A stretch of DNA of 64,000 bases from an uncultured Prevotellaceae bacterium (lineage in GTDB: Bacteria; Bacteroidota; Bacteroidia; Bacteroidales; Muribaculaceae), in NCBI GenBank assembly GCA_947306175.1, contig CAMZFV010000008.1:1-64000 (forward strand). The letters run 5' to 3'. Both the position numbers and the translations under genes were made by a program. The notes beneath the pieces are model-generated. The model searched no databases, had not been told where the DNA came from, and saw only the letters and a list, made by a program, of their open reading frames with translations. Shown piece by piece: positions 34,543-43,134 of this stretch. The stretch's first letter is position 1. Each line of letters opens with the position of its first letter.

Positions 34543-36090
34543 ATGAACAAGAATCTCAAATTAGCGATTATGCTCGTTGCGGCATCGATCATGGGATCGG
34601 CTGCAACCATGATGGCAACAAGTGAGTTGCAGAAGAAAGGCATCATTACCGACACCTATGTACATAGCAGCACGGATAACCAAACCTCAAACGACGGATT
34701 TGTGAAAACTTCGTCCAGGCCCATCGACATGAGCCGCGACTTCACCGACGTGGCTGAGAGCACCATCAACTGCGTGGTCAGCATTAAGAGCTATGCCACC
34801 CCGCAGCAGAGCATGTATGGTGGCGACTTCTTTGACCCCTTTGAGTGGTTCTTCGGCCCCGGCTATGGTCAGGGACAGGGACAGCGTCAGCGCAAACAGC
34901 AGCAGCCGCAACAGAAGAGCGAGCCTCAGCCTCGGGGCATGGGTTCGGGTGTCATCATCAGCTCCGATGGCTATATAGTGACCAACAACCACGTCATCGA
35001 CGGTGCCGAGAAGCTTGAGGTCACCCTCAACGACAACCGCCAGTTCAATGCCACCGTTGTGGGCTCCGACGAGAAGACCGACATAGCCCTCATCAAGATC
35101 AACGCCAAGGACCTGCATGCTATCACCTTTGGCAACAGCGATGCGGTCAAGGTTGGCCAATGGTGCGTTGCTGTGGGTAACCCCTTCGGCTTCAACTCGA
35201 CGGTTACTGCCGGCATCATCAGCGCCAAGGCTCGCGGCATGAACACCAGCGACAATGGTGGCATCAAGGCTTTCATCCAGCATGATGCAGCCGTCAACCC
35301 CGGCAACTCGGGCGGCGCCTTGGTGAACACCACAGGCGAACTCATCGGTATCAACACGATGATTTACTCCCAGACAGGCAATTATAGCGGCTGCTCATTT
35401 GCCGTGCCCAGCAACACTGTCAAGAAAGTCATCACCGACATCAAGCAATACGGCACAGTTCAGCGCGCCGTACTTGGCATCCAATACACCGAGTTGACTG
35501 CCGACAAGGCCAAAGAGGAAAAAATCACGGCCACCAACGAGGGCATCTATGTTGCCAAGGTCACCGACCGCGGTGCCGCCAAGGAAGCAGGCCTGCAAGA
35601 GGGTGACGTTATCGTCAAGCTCAATGGCTCACGCGTTAAGGACAGTGGCGAGATGCAGGAGGAGATGAACAAGCTGCGTCCCGGCGACAAGGCAGAAGTC
35701 GAATACTACCGCGACAACAAGCTCAAACGCACCACCGTCACCTTCAAGAACGACCAGGGCAACACCAAGATGACCAAGCAGAGCGACGTCATGTCACTGG
35801 GTTGCGCCTTTACCGAGTTGACCAGCGATGAGAAAGAAGATCTCGCTATCTCCAAGGGACTGAAGGTCATCGGCGTCAAGTCCGGCAAATTCAAGAGGGC
35901 TGGCGTGCGTGATGGCTTCATCATCACCGATATCAACAACATTCCCGTTGACTCGCGTGACGATGTGGAGAACATCTACAACCAGATCATGCGCAGTGGT
36001 GAGAGCGACAAGGTGATGTTCATCACCGGCTTCTACCCCACCGGCAAGAAGGTTTACTATGCTGTTGACCTGAGCGACGACGACGAATAA
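34543..36090 (+). CDS. HtrA/Deg-family periplasmic serine protease
   Basis: 515 residues. An N-terminal signal or anchor (LKLAIMLVAASIMGSAATMM) is followed by a Gln/Gly-rich linker (about 107-128). The trypsin-like domain carries His150 (NNHVIDG), Asp180 (TDIALIKI) and Ser256 (GNSGGAL). Two PDZ domains occupy about 300-400 and 410-510. This is the DegP/DegQ layout for chaperone-protease action on misfolded envelope proteins. A Glu/Asp-rich end (DLSDDDE) closes the protein. Single gene with its own promoter. Confidence 0.95.
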   Translation: MNKNLKLAIMLVAASIMGSAATMMATSELQKKGIITDTYVHSSTDNQTSNDGFVKTSSRPIDMSRDFTDVAESTINCVVSIKSYATPQQSMYGGDFFDPFEWFFGPGYGQGQGQRQRKQQQPQQKSEPQPRGMGSGVIISSDGYIVTNNHVIDGAEKLEVTLNDNRQFNATVVGSDEKTDIALIKINAKDLHAITFGNSDAVKVGQWCVAVGNPFGFNSTVTAGIISAKARGMNTSDNGGIKAFIQHDAAVNPGNSGGALVNTTGELIGINTMIYSQTGNYSGCSFAVPSNTVKKVITDIKQYGTVQRAVLGIQYTELTADKAKEEKITATNEGIYVAKVTDRGAAKEAGLQEGDVIVKLNGSRVKDSGEMQEEMNKLRPGDKAEVEYYRDNKLKRTTVTFKNDQGNTKMTKQSDVMSLGCAFTELTSDEKEDLAISKGLKVIGVKSGKFKRAGVRDGFIITDINNIPVDSRDDVENIYNQIMRSGESDKVMFITGFYPTGKKVYYAVDLSDDDE

Positions 36091-36288
36091 GCAAGACAGA
36101 ACACACGATTAATAGTATCCAAGCAGGGAGAAGAGGCATGCAGCCACTGTCTCCCTGCTTTCATTTACACAAAGAAATGAATATAATTTCAAAGTGATAA
36201 AACCATGACTGACAGGCACTATCTCATCTCCCGATCAACAATTTAATGATTATCAAGATATTTTTTTATAAAACCTAAGCGAATTTAG

Positions 36289-36318
36289 TTGGATTATTGA
36301 AAATATTTATTATCTTTG
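36289..36318 (+). promoter_or_regulatory. Promoter of the small basic-N-terminus protein
   Basis: TTG at 36289-36291, 19 nt, TATCTTTG at 36311-36318, 34 nt before the ATG. Confidence 0.75.
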
Positions 36319-36352
36319 CACGTGTGTATTAACCCCTAATTTTTGAAACTAT

Positions 36353-36538
36353 ATGAGAGGAGGACCCAGACCCGGAGCAGGGAGACCAAGAATCTATGGC
36401 AAGCGAGTGCAATTATCGATCTTGATATCTGAGGACACCAAGGACAAGCTCAAACAATTGGCAGAAGCCAAAGAAAAGCCCCTAGCAGGCATCGTTGAGC
36501 AACTGATAATTGATGAGCACAAGGACATGATGCTATAA
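36353..36538 (+). CDS. Small protein with GGPRPGAGRP motif, probably DNA-binding
   Basis: 61 residues. The N-terminus RGGPRPGAGRPRIYGKRV is AT-hook-like and basic. The remainder (LSILISEDTKDKLKQLAEAK...) has the strand-helix-helix layout of ribbon-helix-helix repressors. A well-formed promoter and short leader support expression. Similar motifs occur in small proteins on mobile elements, but none surrounds it here. It may regulate itself or a distant target; the neighbour downstream is the primary sigma factor gene, 390 nt away. Confidence 0.75.
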   Translation: MRGGPRPGAGRPRIYGKRVQLSILISEDTKDKLKQLAEAKEKPLAGIVEQLIIDEHKDMML

Positions 36539-36873
36539 CCCAGATTTATCACCCACTGACTCAACAGCAAATAACACGACTCCAGAGCCAAACACCAACA
36601 CGATAAATCAGTTTAAGGCAATCATTTCCCAAATTAACGAAAAAAGTACAGCTTGTCATTCATTACCCTAATGTGTTGTTGTCACTAAAAGGACGACAGC
36701 AGTAATTGTGCACACCATCCAGTCCCAACATCATGACAGAGAGAAGATTTGGCACGATAATTGCTTGTATACTCTACCTCGCTCCACCTTGAGTCAGGAT
36801 GACATGATAAAAGCGCCAAAATCCGCGCCTGATGGAACAACAAAAAATATTAGGCTGATTTTTGGAAATTAAA
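36539..36873. other. Intergenic region upstream of the sigma factor gene
   Basis: No ORF, no terminator and no repeat recognised. AT-rich upstream sequence leading into the sigma factor promoter. Confidence 0.5.
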
Positions 36874-36905
36874 TTTGGAGTGTTGAAATTTTTGTTGTAT
36901 CTTTG
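36874..36905 (+). promoter_or_regulatory. Promoter of the primary sigma factor gene
   Basis: TTTG at 36874-36877, 20 nt, TATCTTTG at 36898-36905. It is an excellent match to the motif that this sigma factor itself is expected to read. Confidence 0.85.
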
Positions 36906-36930
36906 CACGCTTAAACTCTACTTTAGTTAG

Positions 36931-37788
36931 ATGAGACAACTTAAAATTACAAAATCCATTACTAATCGCGAGAGTGCATCCCTCGACAAATACTTACAAG
37001 AAATCGGTCGTAAAGAACTCATTACGGTCGATGAGGAAGTCGAGCTCGCACAACGCATTCGTCAAGGAGACCAAGCAGCGCTTGATAAGCTTGTGAATGC
37101 CAACTTGCGTTTTGTCGTATCGGTCGCAAAGCAGTATCAGAACCAGGGATTGAGTCTTCCCGACTTGATTGACGAGGGAAATCTGGGCCTCATCAAGGCA
37201 GCGCAGAAATTCGACGAGACGCGTGGTTTCAAGTTTATCTCCTACGCTGTGTGGTGGATTCGCCAATCCATCCTCCAAGCCCTTGCTGAGCAATCTCGCA
37301 TTGTCAGGCTGCCGCTCAATCAGGTCGGCTCGATCAACAAGATCAGCAAGGCCCAATCACGATTTGAGCAGGAGCACGAGCGTCGCCCGTCGGCAGAGGA
37401 ACTTGCCGAGCGCCTTGACATCCCCGTTGACAAGATCAGCGACACGATGAAGGTATCGGGCCGTCACGTCTCGGTGGACGCCCCCTTTGTAGAGGGAGAA
37501 GACAACAGCCTGCTGGATGTGCTGCCCAACAATGACTCGCCCATGGCCGACTCGACCCTCAACCAGGAATCGCTGGCCAAGGAGGTGAACCGTGCCCTTG
37601 AGCAACTCAACCCGCGCGAGCGCGACATTTTGAAGATGTTCTTCGGTATTGGTTGTCAGGAGATGACGCTCGAAGAGATCGGTGCCAAGTTTGACTTGAC
37701 CCGTGAGCGCGTTCGTCAGATCAAGGAGAAAGCCATCCGCCGTCTGAAAGGACAGAAGAGCAAATTGCTCAAAGCCTACTTGGGCTAA
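36931..37788 (+). CDS. rpoD: Primary sigma factor, Bacteroidetes type
   Basis: 285 residues, lacking the long region 1.1 and non-conserved region of proteobacterial sigma-70, as is normal for Bacteroidetes SigA. Region 1.2 ([15 protein letters not shown]), regions 2.1-2.4 ([38 protein letters not shown]), region 3 and region 4.2 ([24 protein letters not shown]) are all visible. It directs RNA polymerase to TTTG/TAnnTTTG promoters such as those listed in this window. It is monocistronic. Confidence 0.97.
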   Translation: MRQLKITKSITNRESASLDKYLQEIGRKELITVDEEVELAQRIRQGDQAALDKLVNANLRFVVSVAKQYQNQGLSLPDLIDEGNLGLIKAAQKFDETRGFKFISYAVWWIRQSILQALAEQSRIVRLPLNQVGSINKISKAQSRFEQEHERRPSAEELAERLDIPVDKISDTMKVSGRHVSVDAPFVEGEDNSLLDVLPNNDSPMADSTLNQESLAKEVNRALEQLNPRERDILKMFFGIGCQEMTLEEIGAKFDLTRERVRQIKEKAIRRLKGQKSKLLKAYLG

Positions 37789-37816
37789 ACCACTTTTATT
37801 GCAAGCAAAACGATTC

Positions 37817-37844
37817 AAGCTGCCTCACAAGGGCAGCTTTTTTG
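37817..37844 (+). terminator. Intrinsic terminator of rpoD
   Basis: AAGCTGCC / GGCAGCTT, 8-bp stem with a 7-nt loop, followed by TTTTTG. Confidence 0.88.
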
Positions 37845-37988
37845 TGCCAAAAATGGAACAAATACGGCATTTTTCACTGAAAATGCCGCGTTTGCTTTGT
37901 CAATTAAAGAATTATATCTAATTTTACAAATTGTTTTATTAGCGGCAATTACATTTATCAATAAACATCTAAACTAATTTTTTGCGAA

Positions 37989-38477
37989 ATGAAGAAGATT
38001 TTGACTTTAGTGTGTGCTATGATGATGGGCTTTGGCTTTGCCAATGCACAGGTTCATCAGGGTGAGACCGCCGTTGGCGTCAACCTGGTCTATGGTAGCG
38101 AAATCGAGAACTTGGGCGTTGGAGCCCGCTTCCAGTATGGTGTACTCGACCAGTTGCGTGCAGAGGTAGGCTTCAACTACTTCTTTGAGAAAAACCATAT
38201 GTCATGGTGGGATGTGAATATCAACGCTCACTACCTCTTGGGACTGTGGAACGACAAATTGTTCATCTACCCCCTGGCAGGCATCAACTACACAATGGTG
38301 GACTTCAAGGGCGAACTCAATAACTTGGGCGAGGAGAACCACGTCGGACTGAATCTGGGTGCCGGTGTCGAATATGAGCTGGACGAACACTTCGGCGTGA
38401 ACTTTGAGTACCGCCACACCATTATCCGCAAGGTGGATCAAGGTGTTTTCGGTCTGGGCATCAACTACAAGTTCTAA
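37989..38477 (+). CDS. Small outer-membrane beta-barrel protein
   Basis: 162 residues with a signal peptide (MKKILTLVCAMMMGFGFANAQ). Alternating amphipathic strands (VGVNLVYGSEIENLGVGAR, LRAEVGFNYFF, HVGLNLGAGVEYEL) and a terminal Phe (GLGINYKF) mark an eight-stranded OmpX/OmpW-like barrel. The function is unknown; such barrels are common structural or porin-like proteins. No TAnnTTTG element was found upstream, so another sigma factor may be used. Confidence 0.85.
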   Translation: MKKILTLVCAMMMGFGFANAQVHQGETAVGVNLVYGSEIENLGVGARFQYGVLDQLRAEVGFNYFFEKNHMSWWDVNINAHYLLGLWNDKLFIYPLAGINYTMVDFKGELNNLGEENHVGLNLGAGVEYELDEHFGVNFEYRHTIIRKVDQGVFGLGINYKF

Positions 38478-38503
38478 CCCAACCGCCTAATTACACAAAC
38501 AAA

Positions 38504-38540
38504 AACAGGACCGATCCAGCAGGGTCGGTCCTGTTTTTTG
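38504..38540. terminator. Intrinsic terminator between convergent genes
   Basis: AACAGGACCGATCC / GGGTCGGTCCTGTT, 13-14 bp with one imperfect pair and a short AGCA loop, flanked by A-rich and T-rich sequence, so it can serve both directions. Confidence 0.92.
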
Positions 38541-38560
38541 TATCCTAACCGTCTAACCCA

Positions 38561-40096
38561 TCAATACATGGGTTGTAGTTTATCGATGGCACCAGTCATG
38601 AACGATGACACGCCACCGTCATCATCGCCGTCCTCGTTTCCAAACGAATCACCCGTCTTGATAGAGCACAACGACCTCAGCAGCTCCAGCGTGGCGTTTC
38701 CCTTAGGCTCACTCGTGTAGAAGTGTCCCTTTCCGTTAAAGATATCTTCCAGGCCGAAGTCAAAATAACCATTCACACTGTCATTGTGTGTCTGTGCAAA
38801 TACCCCGATCAACGCACTATCAAAGAAATCACGCACAGACTTCATCTCGTAGGCATAGCCCTCGGTCTGTTCATAGTCCAGCATCTTGAAGTAGAGGATG
38901 CCGTCGATGACACCAATGCGAATCATCTTGTTGTCATACTGGTAAATATATTCCCCCTCATACAACTCGGGAGCCTGACCCATCGAATTGGCAAACGTGC
39001 TGATTTGTTTCACCACTCCATCAGGATTGTTTGAGCGTGTAGCAATCACCACGTTCCACTCACCCTCCAAGTGGGGGTCACGTGCTAGACCTATCGTGAA
39101 AGGCCCGTCAACAGTCGCCAAGATGCTCGCCAGATCAATTCGACCGATATAAGGCAACTTGCCAAACATTCCCAACAATTGCTGGATTTGCTTGAGTTTG
39201 ATAAAGCTGTCTCCCTTGACACACATCGTGAAGATATAGTCCATCGAGTTGGGGATAGCTTTCAGCACCTCATCGCTTGGCTTAGCCAGCACCGAATTCA
39301 ACAACTGCGCATATTCACTATTGTCGGCAGCATGGATCTTGGTATTCATTTCCACACCGTCGTCTTCAATGTCGATGGCACAGGTCACCGCGTCGATGTC
39401 ACTCTCGGTAAAAATGCCAATCAGCGGCATCTTTTGTGACAGTTCACGGTAAACCTCGCTCTTGTTGAGAATGGCCTTCAGACCCTTGCCTTGCATCCAC
39501 GCATTAATCTCGGCATCATGGTTGTGCAGCACCTCCTTGACATCCTTGTTCTCGGTTATGCTTGTGGCGGTCATGCTCAGAATGCCCTTGGCCGCCTTAG
39601 CGGCACGTGAGATTTCCATCGCCTTGTTGACTGTTCCAATCAAGAGAACCTTGCCATCAACCACATACAGGTTGTCACCGACGTACATGCAATCCAGCCC
39701 TTCGACTTTCTCAAAGTCTCCGCCCACTCTGATTGACAATGTCTTGCGGGCCTTATCGGGATCGGTGAGCATAGCGAGCACCACACGACCAAACGTCTTG
39801 GTAGTGAAAAAGGCGTAAGCCTTATTATCCACGTCAAGGCCCATTTGGGGCAAGTCACTCAGCATAACGCATAACGGTGAAGTATCGTTGTTATCAACCA
39901 CTTCCCGCAACGAGGGCGGGATGACAATGCGGTCATCGTCCAGCATTCCAGCATTCTTGAGGATGCGGGGCACATCAATACTTACCACGCCGGTAGCGTC
40001 GGCAGGAACCATCTTCTCCAGGTTGTCACCTGTACAGCCCGTCAGCAACGACAGCAGCAGAGCGACAGCCAAATATTTCATCCATTTCATCATCAT
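38561..40096 (-). CDS. DUF4836-type lipoprotein
   Basis: 511 residues. The lipobox LLTGC lies near residue 21 after a hydrophobic signal. The mature start (EKMVPADATGVVSIDVPRIL) and the repeated alpha/beta layout fit DUF4836, a family of Bacteroidetes lipoproteins of unknown function. Late segments (DSVNGYFDFGLEDIFNGKGHFYTSEPKGNA) are also typical. The protein is probably anchored in the envelope. A well-spaced promoter lies at 40154-40183. Confidence 0.87.
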   Translation of the reverse strand: MMMKWMKYLAVALLLSLLTGCTGDNLEKMVPADATGVVSIDVPRILKNAGMLDDDRIVIPPSLREVVDNNDTSPLCVMLSDLPQMGLDVDNKAYAFFTTKTFGRVVLAMLTDPDKARKTLSIRVGGDFEKVEGLDCMYVGDNLYVVDGKVLLIGTVNKAMEISRAAKAAKGILSMTATSITENKDVKEVLHNHDAEINAWMQGKGLKAILNKSEVYRELSQKMPLIGIFTESDIDAVTCAIDIEDDGVEMNTKIHAADNSEYAQLLNSVLAKPSDEVLKAIPNSMDYIFTMCVKGDSFIKLKQIQQLLGMFGKLPYIGRIDLASILATVDGPFTIGLARDPHLEGEWNVVIATRSNNPDGVVKQISTFANSMGQAPELYEGEYIYQYDNKMIRIGVIDGILYFKMLDYEQTEGYAYEMKSVRDFFDSALIGVFAQTHNDSVNGYFDFGLEDIFNGKGHFYTSEPKGNATLELLRSLCSIKTGDSFGNEDGDDDGGVSSFMTGAIDKLQPMY

Positions 40097-40153
40097 GGAC
40101 CTCGATTGTTAAACAGTTATGCACTAATGGCCTTATACCACTAATTTAAAGCG

Positions 40154-40183
40154 CAAATTTACGACAAGTTTAGCACATATCAA
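40154..40183 (-). promoter_or_regulatory. Promoter of the DUF4836 gene
   Basis: On the minus strand: TTG at 40183-40181, 19 nt, TAAATTTG at 40161-40154. Confidence 0.75.
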
Positions 40184-40460
40184 CTAACTTTGCGCAAAGT
40201 ATTCCTGAATACTGCCATTTAATATCCAAAAACATCTTCAAAAGCAGGATACAGCATAAGCACAAAACAGTTATCGCCCGATTAGAATTACTGTCACTCA
40301 GCCCCTAAACAACTGGATTTAGTAGAATTTATAATAATTAACTAAAGAATACCCACTATTTCAAAAAATAGTATTAAATTTGAACATCAAAACCATTGAA
40401 ACAAGTAAAACCTAAACAGGAGCCGTTGAAAGCACCTGGAAAACAACTGAAAAAACGAAT
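40184..40460. other. Intergenic region before the small acidic protein
   Basis: It holds plus-strand -7-like elements TAACTTTG (40185-40192, part of the palindrome CTTTGCGCAAAG) and TAAATTTG (40375-40382), and a small hairpin AGTATT-CCTG-AATACT (40198-40213). No ORF. Confidence 0.45.
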
Positions 40461-40700
40461 ATGAACGATATTTCTGAAATACTGCGTGAACTCCTGGACC
40501 GCTATAGTAATACACCCGAAATCGACCAGGAATTTGAGAGGATGCGTCGCGAGATTGAGGGCTTTGAGGAAGAATATGCCGTCTGGTGTGAAGAGAACGG
40601 CTATAACGTCAAGGACGGATACCGTGATTTCATCAATGAGATTGTCGAGTCGCAAGACTCCTTTTGGGACAATTATCAAGAATTCGGCAACAATATTTAA
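40461..40700 (+). CDS. Small acidic protein, unknown function
   Basis: 79 residues, rich in Glu and Asp and probably mostly helical (ILRELLDRYSNTPEIDQEFERM). No signal peptide and no family recognised. Coding sense is supported by clean codon use and by its place 88 nt before the agmatine deiminase gene on the same strand. It may be co-transcribed with the polyamine genes. Confidence 0.65.
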   Translation: MNDISEILRELLDRYSNTPEIDQEFERMRREIEGFEEEYAVWCEENGYNVKDGYRDFINEIVESQDSFWDNYQEFGNNI

Positions 40701-40788
40701 TACTGATTGACCCGTCTTCTACGCGTGGAACGCATGGCGTTCTATGAAATGAAGGCGCTCTCCATTAAAGAAAATACAACCGCTATAG

Positions 40789-41841
40789 ATGCATCCATCT
40801 AAAAGAAACCGCAGCTTTGCTGCCGAATGGGACTGTCAGGACGGCATTCTCATTGCATGGCCACACGCCGGCACCGACTGGGCTTACATGCTCGACGAGG
40901 TGACGGCTTGTTATGTGGAGATTGCCAGAGCCATCCTAGACGATGATGATGAAAGACTGGTCATTGTGGCACCCGACGCCGATGATGTCCATTCGGCATT
41001 GGGACCAAATGTTGATTGGCGACGCATCGATATCGTGGAATTACCAACCAATGACACCTGGGTACGCGACTACGGCCCCATCACGGTATTCCAGGACGGC
41101 CACATGGCATTTGCCGACTTCACCTTCAACGCGTGGGGTATGAAGTTCGCAGCCGACTGTGACAACCTTGTCACCGAACGGCTTGGCAAGCAAGGTCTGT
41201 GGCACTTGCCACTCATCAACTGCCGTGACATGGTCCTTGAGGGTGGATCTATCGAAACCGACGGTAACGGTACAGTACTCACTACCACTAGCTGCCTTAC
41301 AGCTCCCAACCGCAATGACGCTATGACTCGCGAGGATCTGGAACGCGAGTTGCTCGATCGGCTGGGATGTGTGAAAATGCTGTGGCTCGACCATGGTGCA
41401 CTTGCCGGTGACGACACTGACGGTCACATCGACACGCTGGCTCGCTTTGCACCTGGCGGAATCATCATTTATAACGGGTGCGACGACCCCGACGATGAAC
41501 ACTTTGACTCCATGATGAAGATGGAAAAGGAACTCAAGGAGTTGACTGAGGCCGATGGTAACCATTATCACTTGATCAAACTGCCCTTGCCCGATGCCAT
41601 CTATGATGAGATTTCACGACTGCCCGCCACCTACGCCAACTTTCTGGTGACCAATCATCAGGTGTTGGTGCCCGTTTATGGTCAACCTGAGAACGATCTC
41701 AGGGCCTGTGAACTTATCGGACAGGCTTTCCCTGGACGCAAGATCACAGGCATCGACTGCCGCCCGCTCATCTGCCAGCACGGCTCCCTCCACTGCGCCA
41801 CCATGCAACTTCCCAAAGGTTCACTAGTCACTAACCACTAA
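40789..41841 (+). CDS. aguA: Agmatine deiminase
   Basis: 350 residues, PPDK/agmatine deiminase family. The enzyme converts agmatine to N-carbamoylputrescine and ammonia. Motifs: NDTWVRDYGPI (substrate Asp), LEGGSIETDGNGTVLTT, DDTDGHIDTLARF with the catalytic His, and Cys336 in HGSLHCATMQLP near the C-terminus. It is the first step of a two-gene putrescine pathway; the amidohydrolase gene starts 12 nt later. The last residues (SLVTNH) and the stop are encoded by a TCACTAG/TCACTAA heptad array, so the natural end may have been altered. Confidence 0.95.
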   Translation: MHPSKRNRSFAAEWDCQDGILIAWPHAGTDWAYMLDEVTACYVEIARAILDDDDERLVIVAPDADDVHSALGPNVDWRRIDIVELPTNDTWVRDYGPITVFQDGHMAFADFTFNAWGMKFAADCDNLVTERLGKQGLWHLPLINCRDMVLEGGSIETDGNGTVLTTTSCLTAPNRNDAMTREDLERELLDRLGCVKMLWLDHGALAGDDTDGHIDTLARFAPGGIIIYNGCDDPDDEHFDSMMKMEKELKELTEADGNHYHLIKLPLPDAIYDEISRLPATYANFLVTNHQVLVPVYGQPENDLRACELIGQAFPGRKITGIDCRPLICQHGSLHCATMQLPKGSLVTNH

Positions 41842-41845
41842 TCAC
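41815..41845. repeat. TTAG-type heptad array (copy f)
   Basis: Heptads TCACTAG, TCACTAA, CCACTAA, TCAC (TTAGTGA in the other orientation) span the end and TAA stop of the agmatine deiminase gene and the spacer to the next gene. The GCGGATGCC core is absent in this copy. Confidence 0.6.
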
Positions 41846-41853
41846 AAAGTTTT

Positions 41854-42729
41854 ATGAAAGTCGGAATCATACAACAACACAATAGCGCTGACGTTGCCGC
41901 CAACCGCCAGTCGCTCATCGCAAAAATCAAGAAATTGGCCTCAATGGGGGCTCAGCTCGTCGTGTTGCCCGAACTGCACGACTCACTCTACTTCTGCCAA
42001 GTGGAGAGCGTGGACAACTTTGACCTTGCCGTGGACATTCCCGGCGATGTGACCAGGGAATATGCCGCCGTGGCGCGTGAGTGCGGCATCGTCCTGGTGA
42101 CCTCATTGTTCGAGAAACGGTCAACGGGCCTGTACCACAACACGGCGGTGGTATTTGACACCGACGGCAGTGTGGCTGGCCAATACCGCAAGATGCACAT
42201 CCCCGACGACCCTGCCTATTACGAGAAATTCTATTTCACTCCCGGCGATCAGGGGTTTATCCCTATCGATACGTCACTAGGACGGCTGGGTGTGATGGTG
42301 TGCTGGGACCAGTGGTACCCCGAGGGTGCCCGCCTGATGGCGATGCGTGGAGCCCAAATGCTCATCTACCCCACCGCTATCGGCTATGAGAGCAGCGACA
42401 CTCCCGACGAGCAGGAACGCCAACGCGAGGCTTGGACCACTGTCCAGCGGGGCCATGCCGTGGCTAACGGCCTGCCCGTCATCACCGTCAACCGTATGGG
42501 ATATGAGCCCGACCCGTCAGGACAGACCAATGGCATCCAGTTCTGGGGCAGCAGTTTTATCGCTGGCCCGCAGGGAGAACTCATCTACCGCGCCCCCAAT
42601 GACAGTGAGGACCTCCAAGTCATCGAGATTGATATGGAACGCAGCGAACAGGTGCGCCGCTGGTGGCCCTTCCTGCGCGACCGCCGCATCGAGTGCTACG
42701 GCGACCTCGACAAGCGCTTCCTCGACTAA
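41854..42729 (+). CDS. aguB: N-carbamoylputrescine amidohydrolase
   Basis: 291 residues, nitrilase superfamily. It hydrolyses N-carbamoylputrescine to putrescine, carbon dioxide and ammonia. The Glu-Lys-Cys triad is visible: Glu40 (LPELHDS), Lys113 (YRKMHIPDD), Cys150 (MVCWDQWYPEG). The length and the tight coupling to the deiminase gene (12-nt spacer) support the specific assignment. Cytoplasmic. Confidence 0.95.
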   Translation: MKVGIIQQHNSADVAANRQSLIAKIKKLASMGAQLVVLPELHDSLYFCQVESVDNFDLAVDIPGDVTREYAAVARECGIVLVTSLFEKRSTGLYHNTAVVFDTDGSVAGQYRKMHIPDDPAYYEKFYFTPGDQGFIPIDTSLGRLGVMVCWDQWYPEGARLMAMRGAQMLIYPTAIGYESSDTPDEQERQREAWTTVQRGHAVANGLPVITVNRMGYEPDPSGQTNGIQFWGSSFIAGPQGELIYRAPNDSEDLQVIEIDMERSEQVRRWWPFLRDRRIECYGDLDKRFLD

Positions 42730-42741
42730 TACCGATAAATT

Positions 42742-42765
42742 AAACTACGAATTACGCTAATTTTG
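42742..42765 (+). repeat. GAATTACGCTAATT repeat, single copy
   Basis: AAACTACGAATTACGCTAATTTTGC begins here and is identical to the left arm of the hairpin at 43055. It runs into GCATCCGC, the same core word as in the heptad elements. Confidence 0.75.
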
Positions 42766-43054
42766 CATCCGCGCTCCTTCTTTCAAACAACAAATACAAC
42801 TTCATTGACTAATGGGGACAACTTGTTTTAGTCGTCTGCAACTGTCAAAAGGCAATGAGATGGTTTTGTACCTATTTTTGCAAACTATTGATTTTCAGCG
42901 TTTGTTTTGTTTGGCGCAAAACAAAAGGGGTGGTGCGGGATCTTTAAAGAATCTTAAAAGCATGTCAAGGACCTCCATTGCAAAGGTACAAAACACTGAT
43001 ACGGTTACACCATGACAAAAAGTATTATTTAGGCGTTAGGTGCACACCTTATTA

Positions 43055-43118
43055 AAACTACGAATTACGCTAATTTTGCGAATAGATGACTTCGCTCAAT
43101 TAGCGTAATTCGTAGTTT
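43055..43118. repeat. Long GAATTACGCTAATT hairpin
   Basis: A 21-bp perfect inverted repeat (43055-43075 and 43098-43118), extended inward by GCGAA / TTCGC (43078-43082 and 43091-43095), leaving an 8-nt loop. It stands just after the stop of the minus-strand helical repeat gene and could also stop transcription. Confidence 0.9.
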
Positions 43119-43134
43119 CTATAGGGGTATAACG

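Larger units (their letters stand above)
42730..43134. other. 405-bp intergenic region with GAATTACGCTAATT repeats
   Basis: Contains a direct and an inverted copy of a 25-bp repeat (see 42742-42765 and 43055-43118) and a CAAACAAC/GGACAAC-rich stretch at 42783-42830. No credible ORF; the 67-codon ORF at 42812-43015 is low-complexity and has no support. Confidence 0.55.

Noticed and set aside
38468..38560. CTAACC words on both sides of the terminator at 38504
   Set aside because: The spacing is about 8 rather than 7 and there is no GCGGATGC core; too weak to count as another heptad element.
42812..43015. 67-codon ORF between the amidohydrolase and helical-repeat genes
   Set aside because: Low complexity, overlaps repeat-rich intergenic DNA, no promoter or ribosome-binding site.
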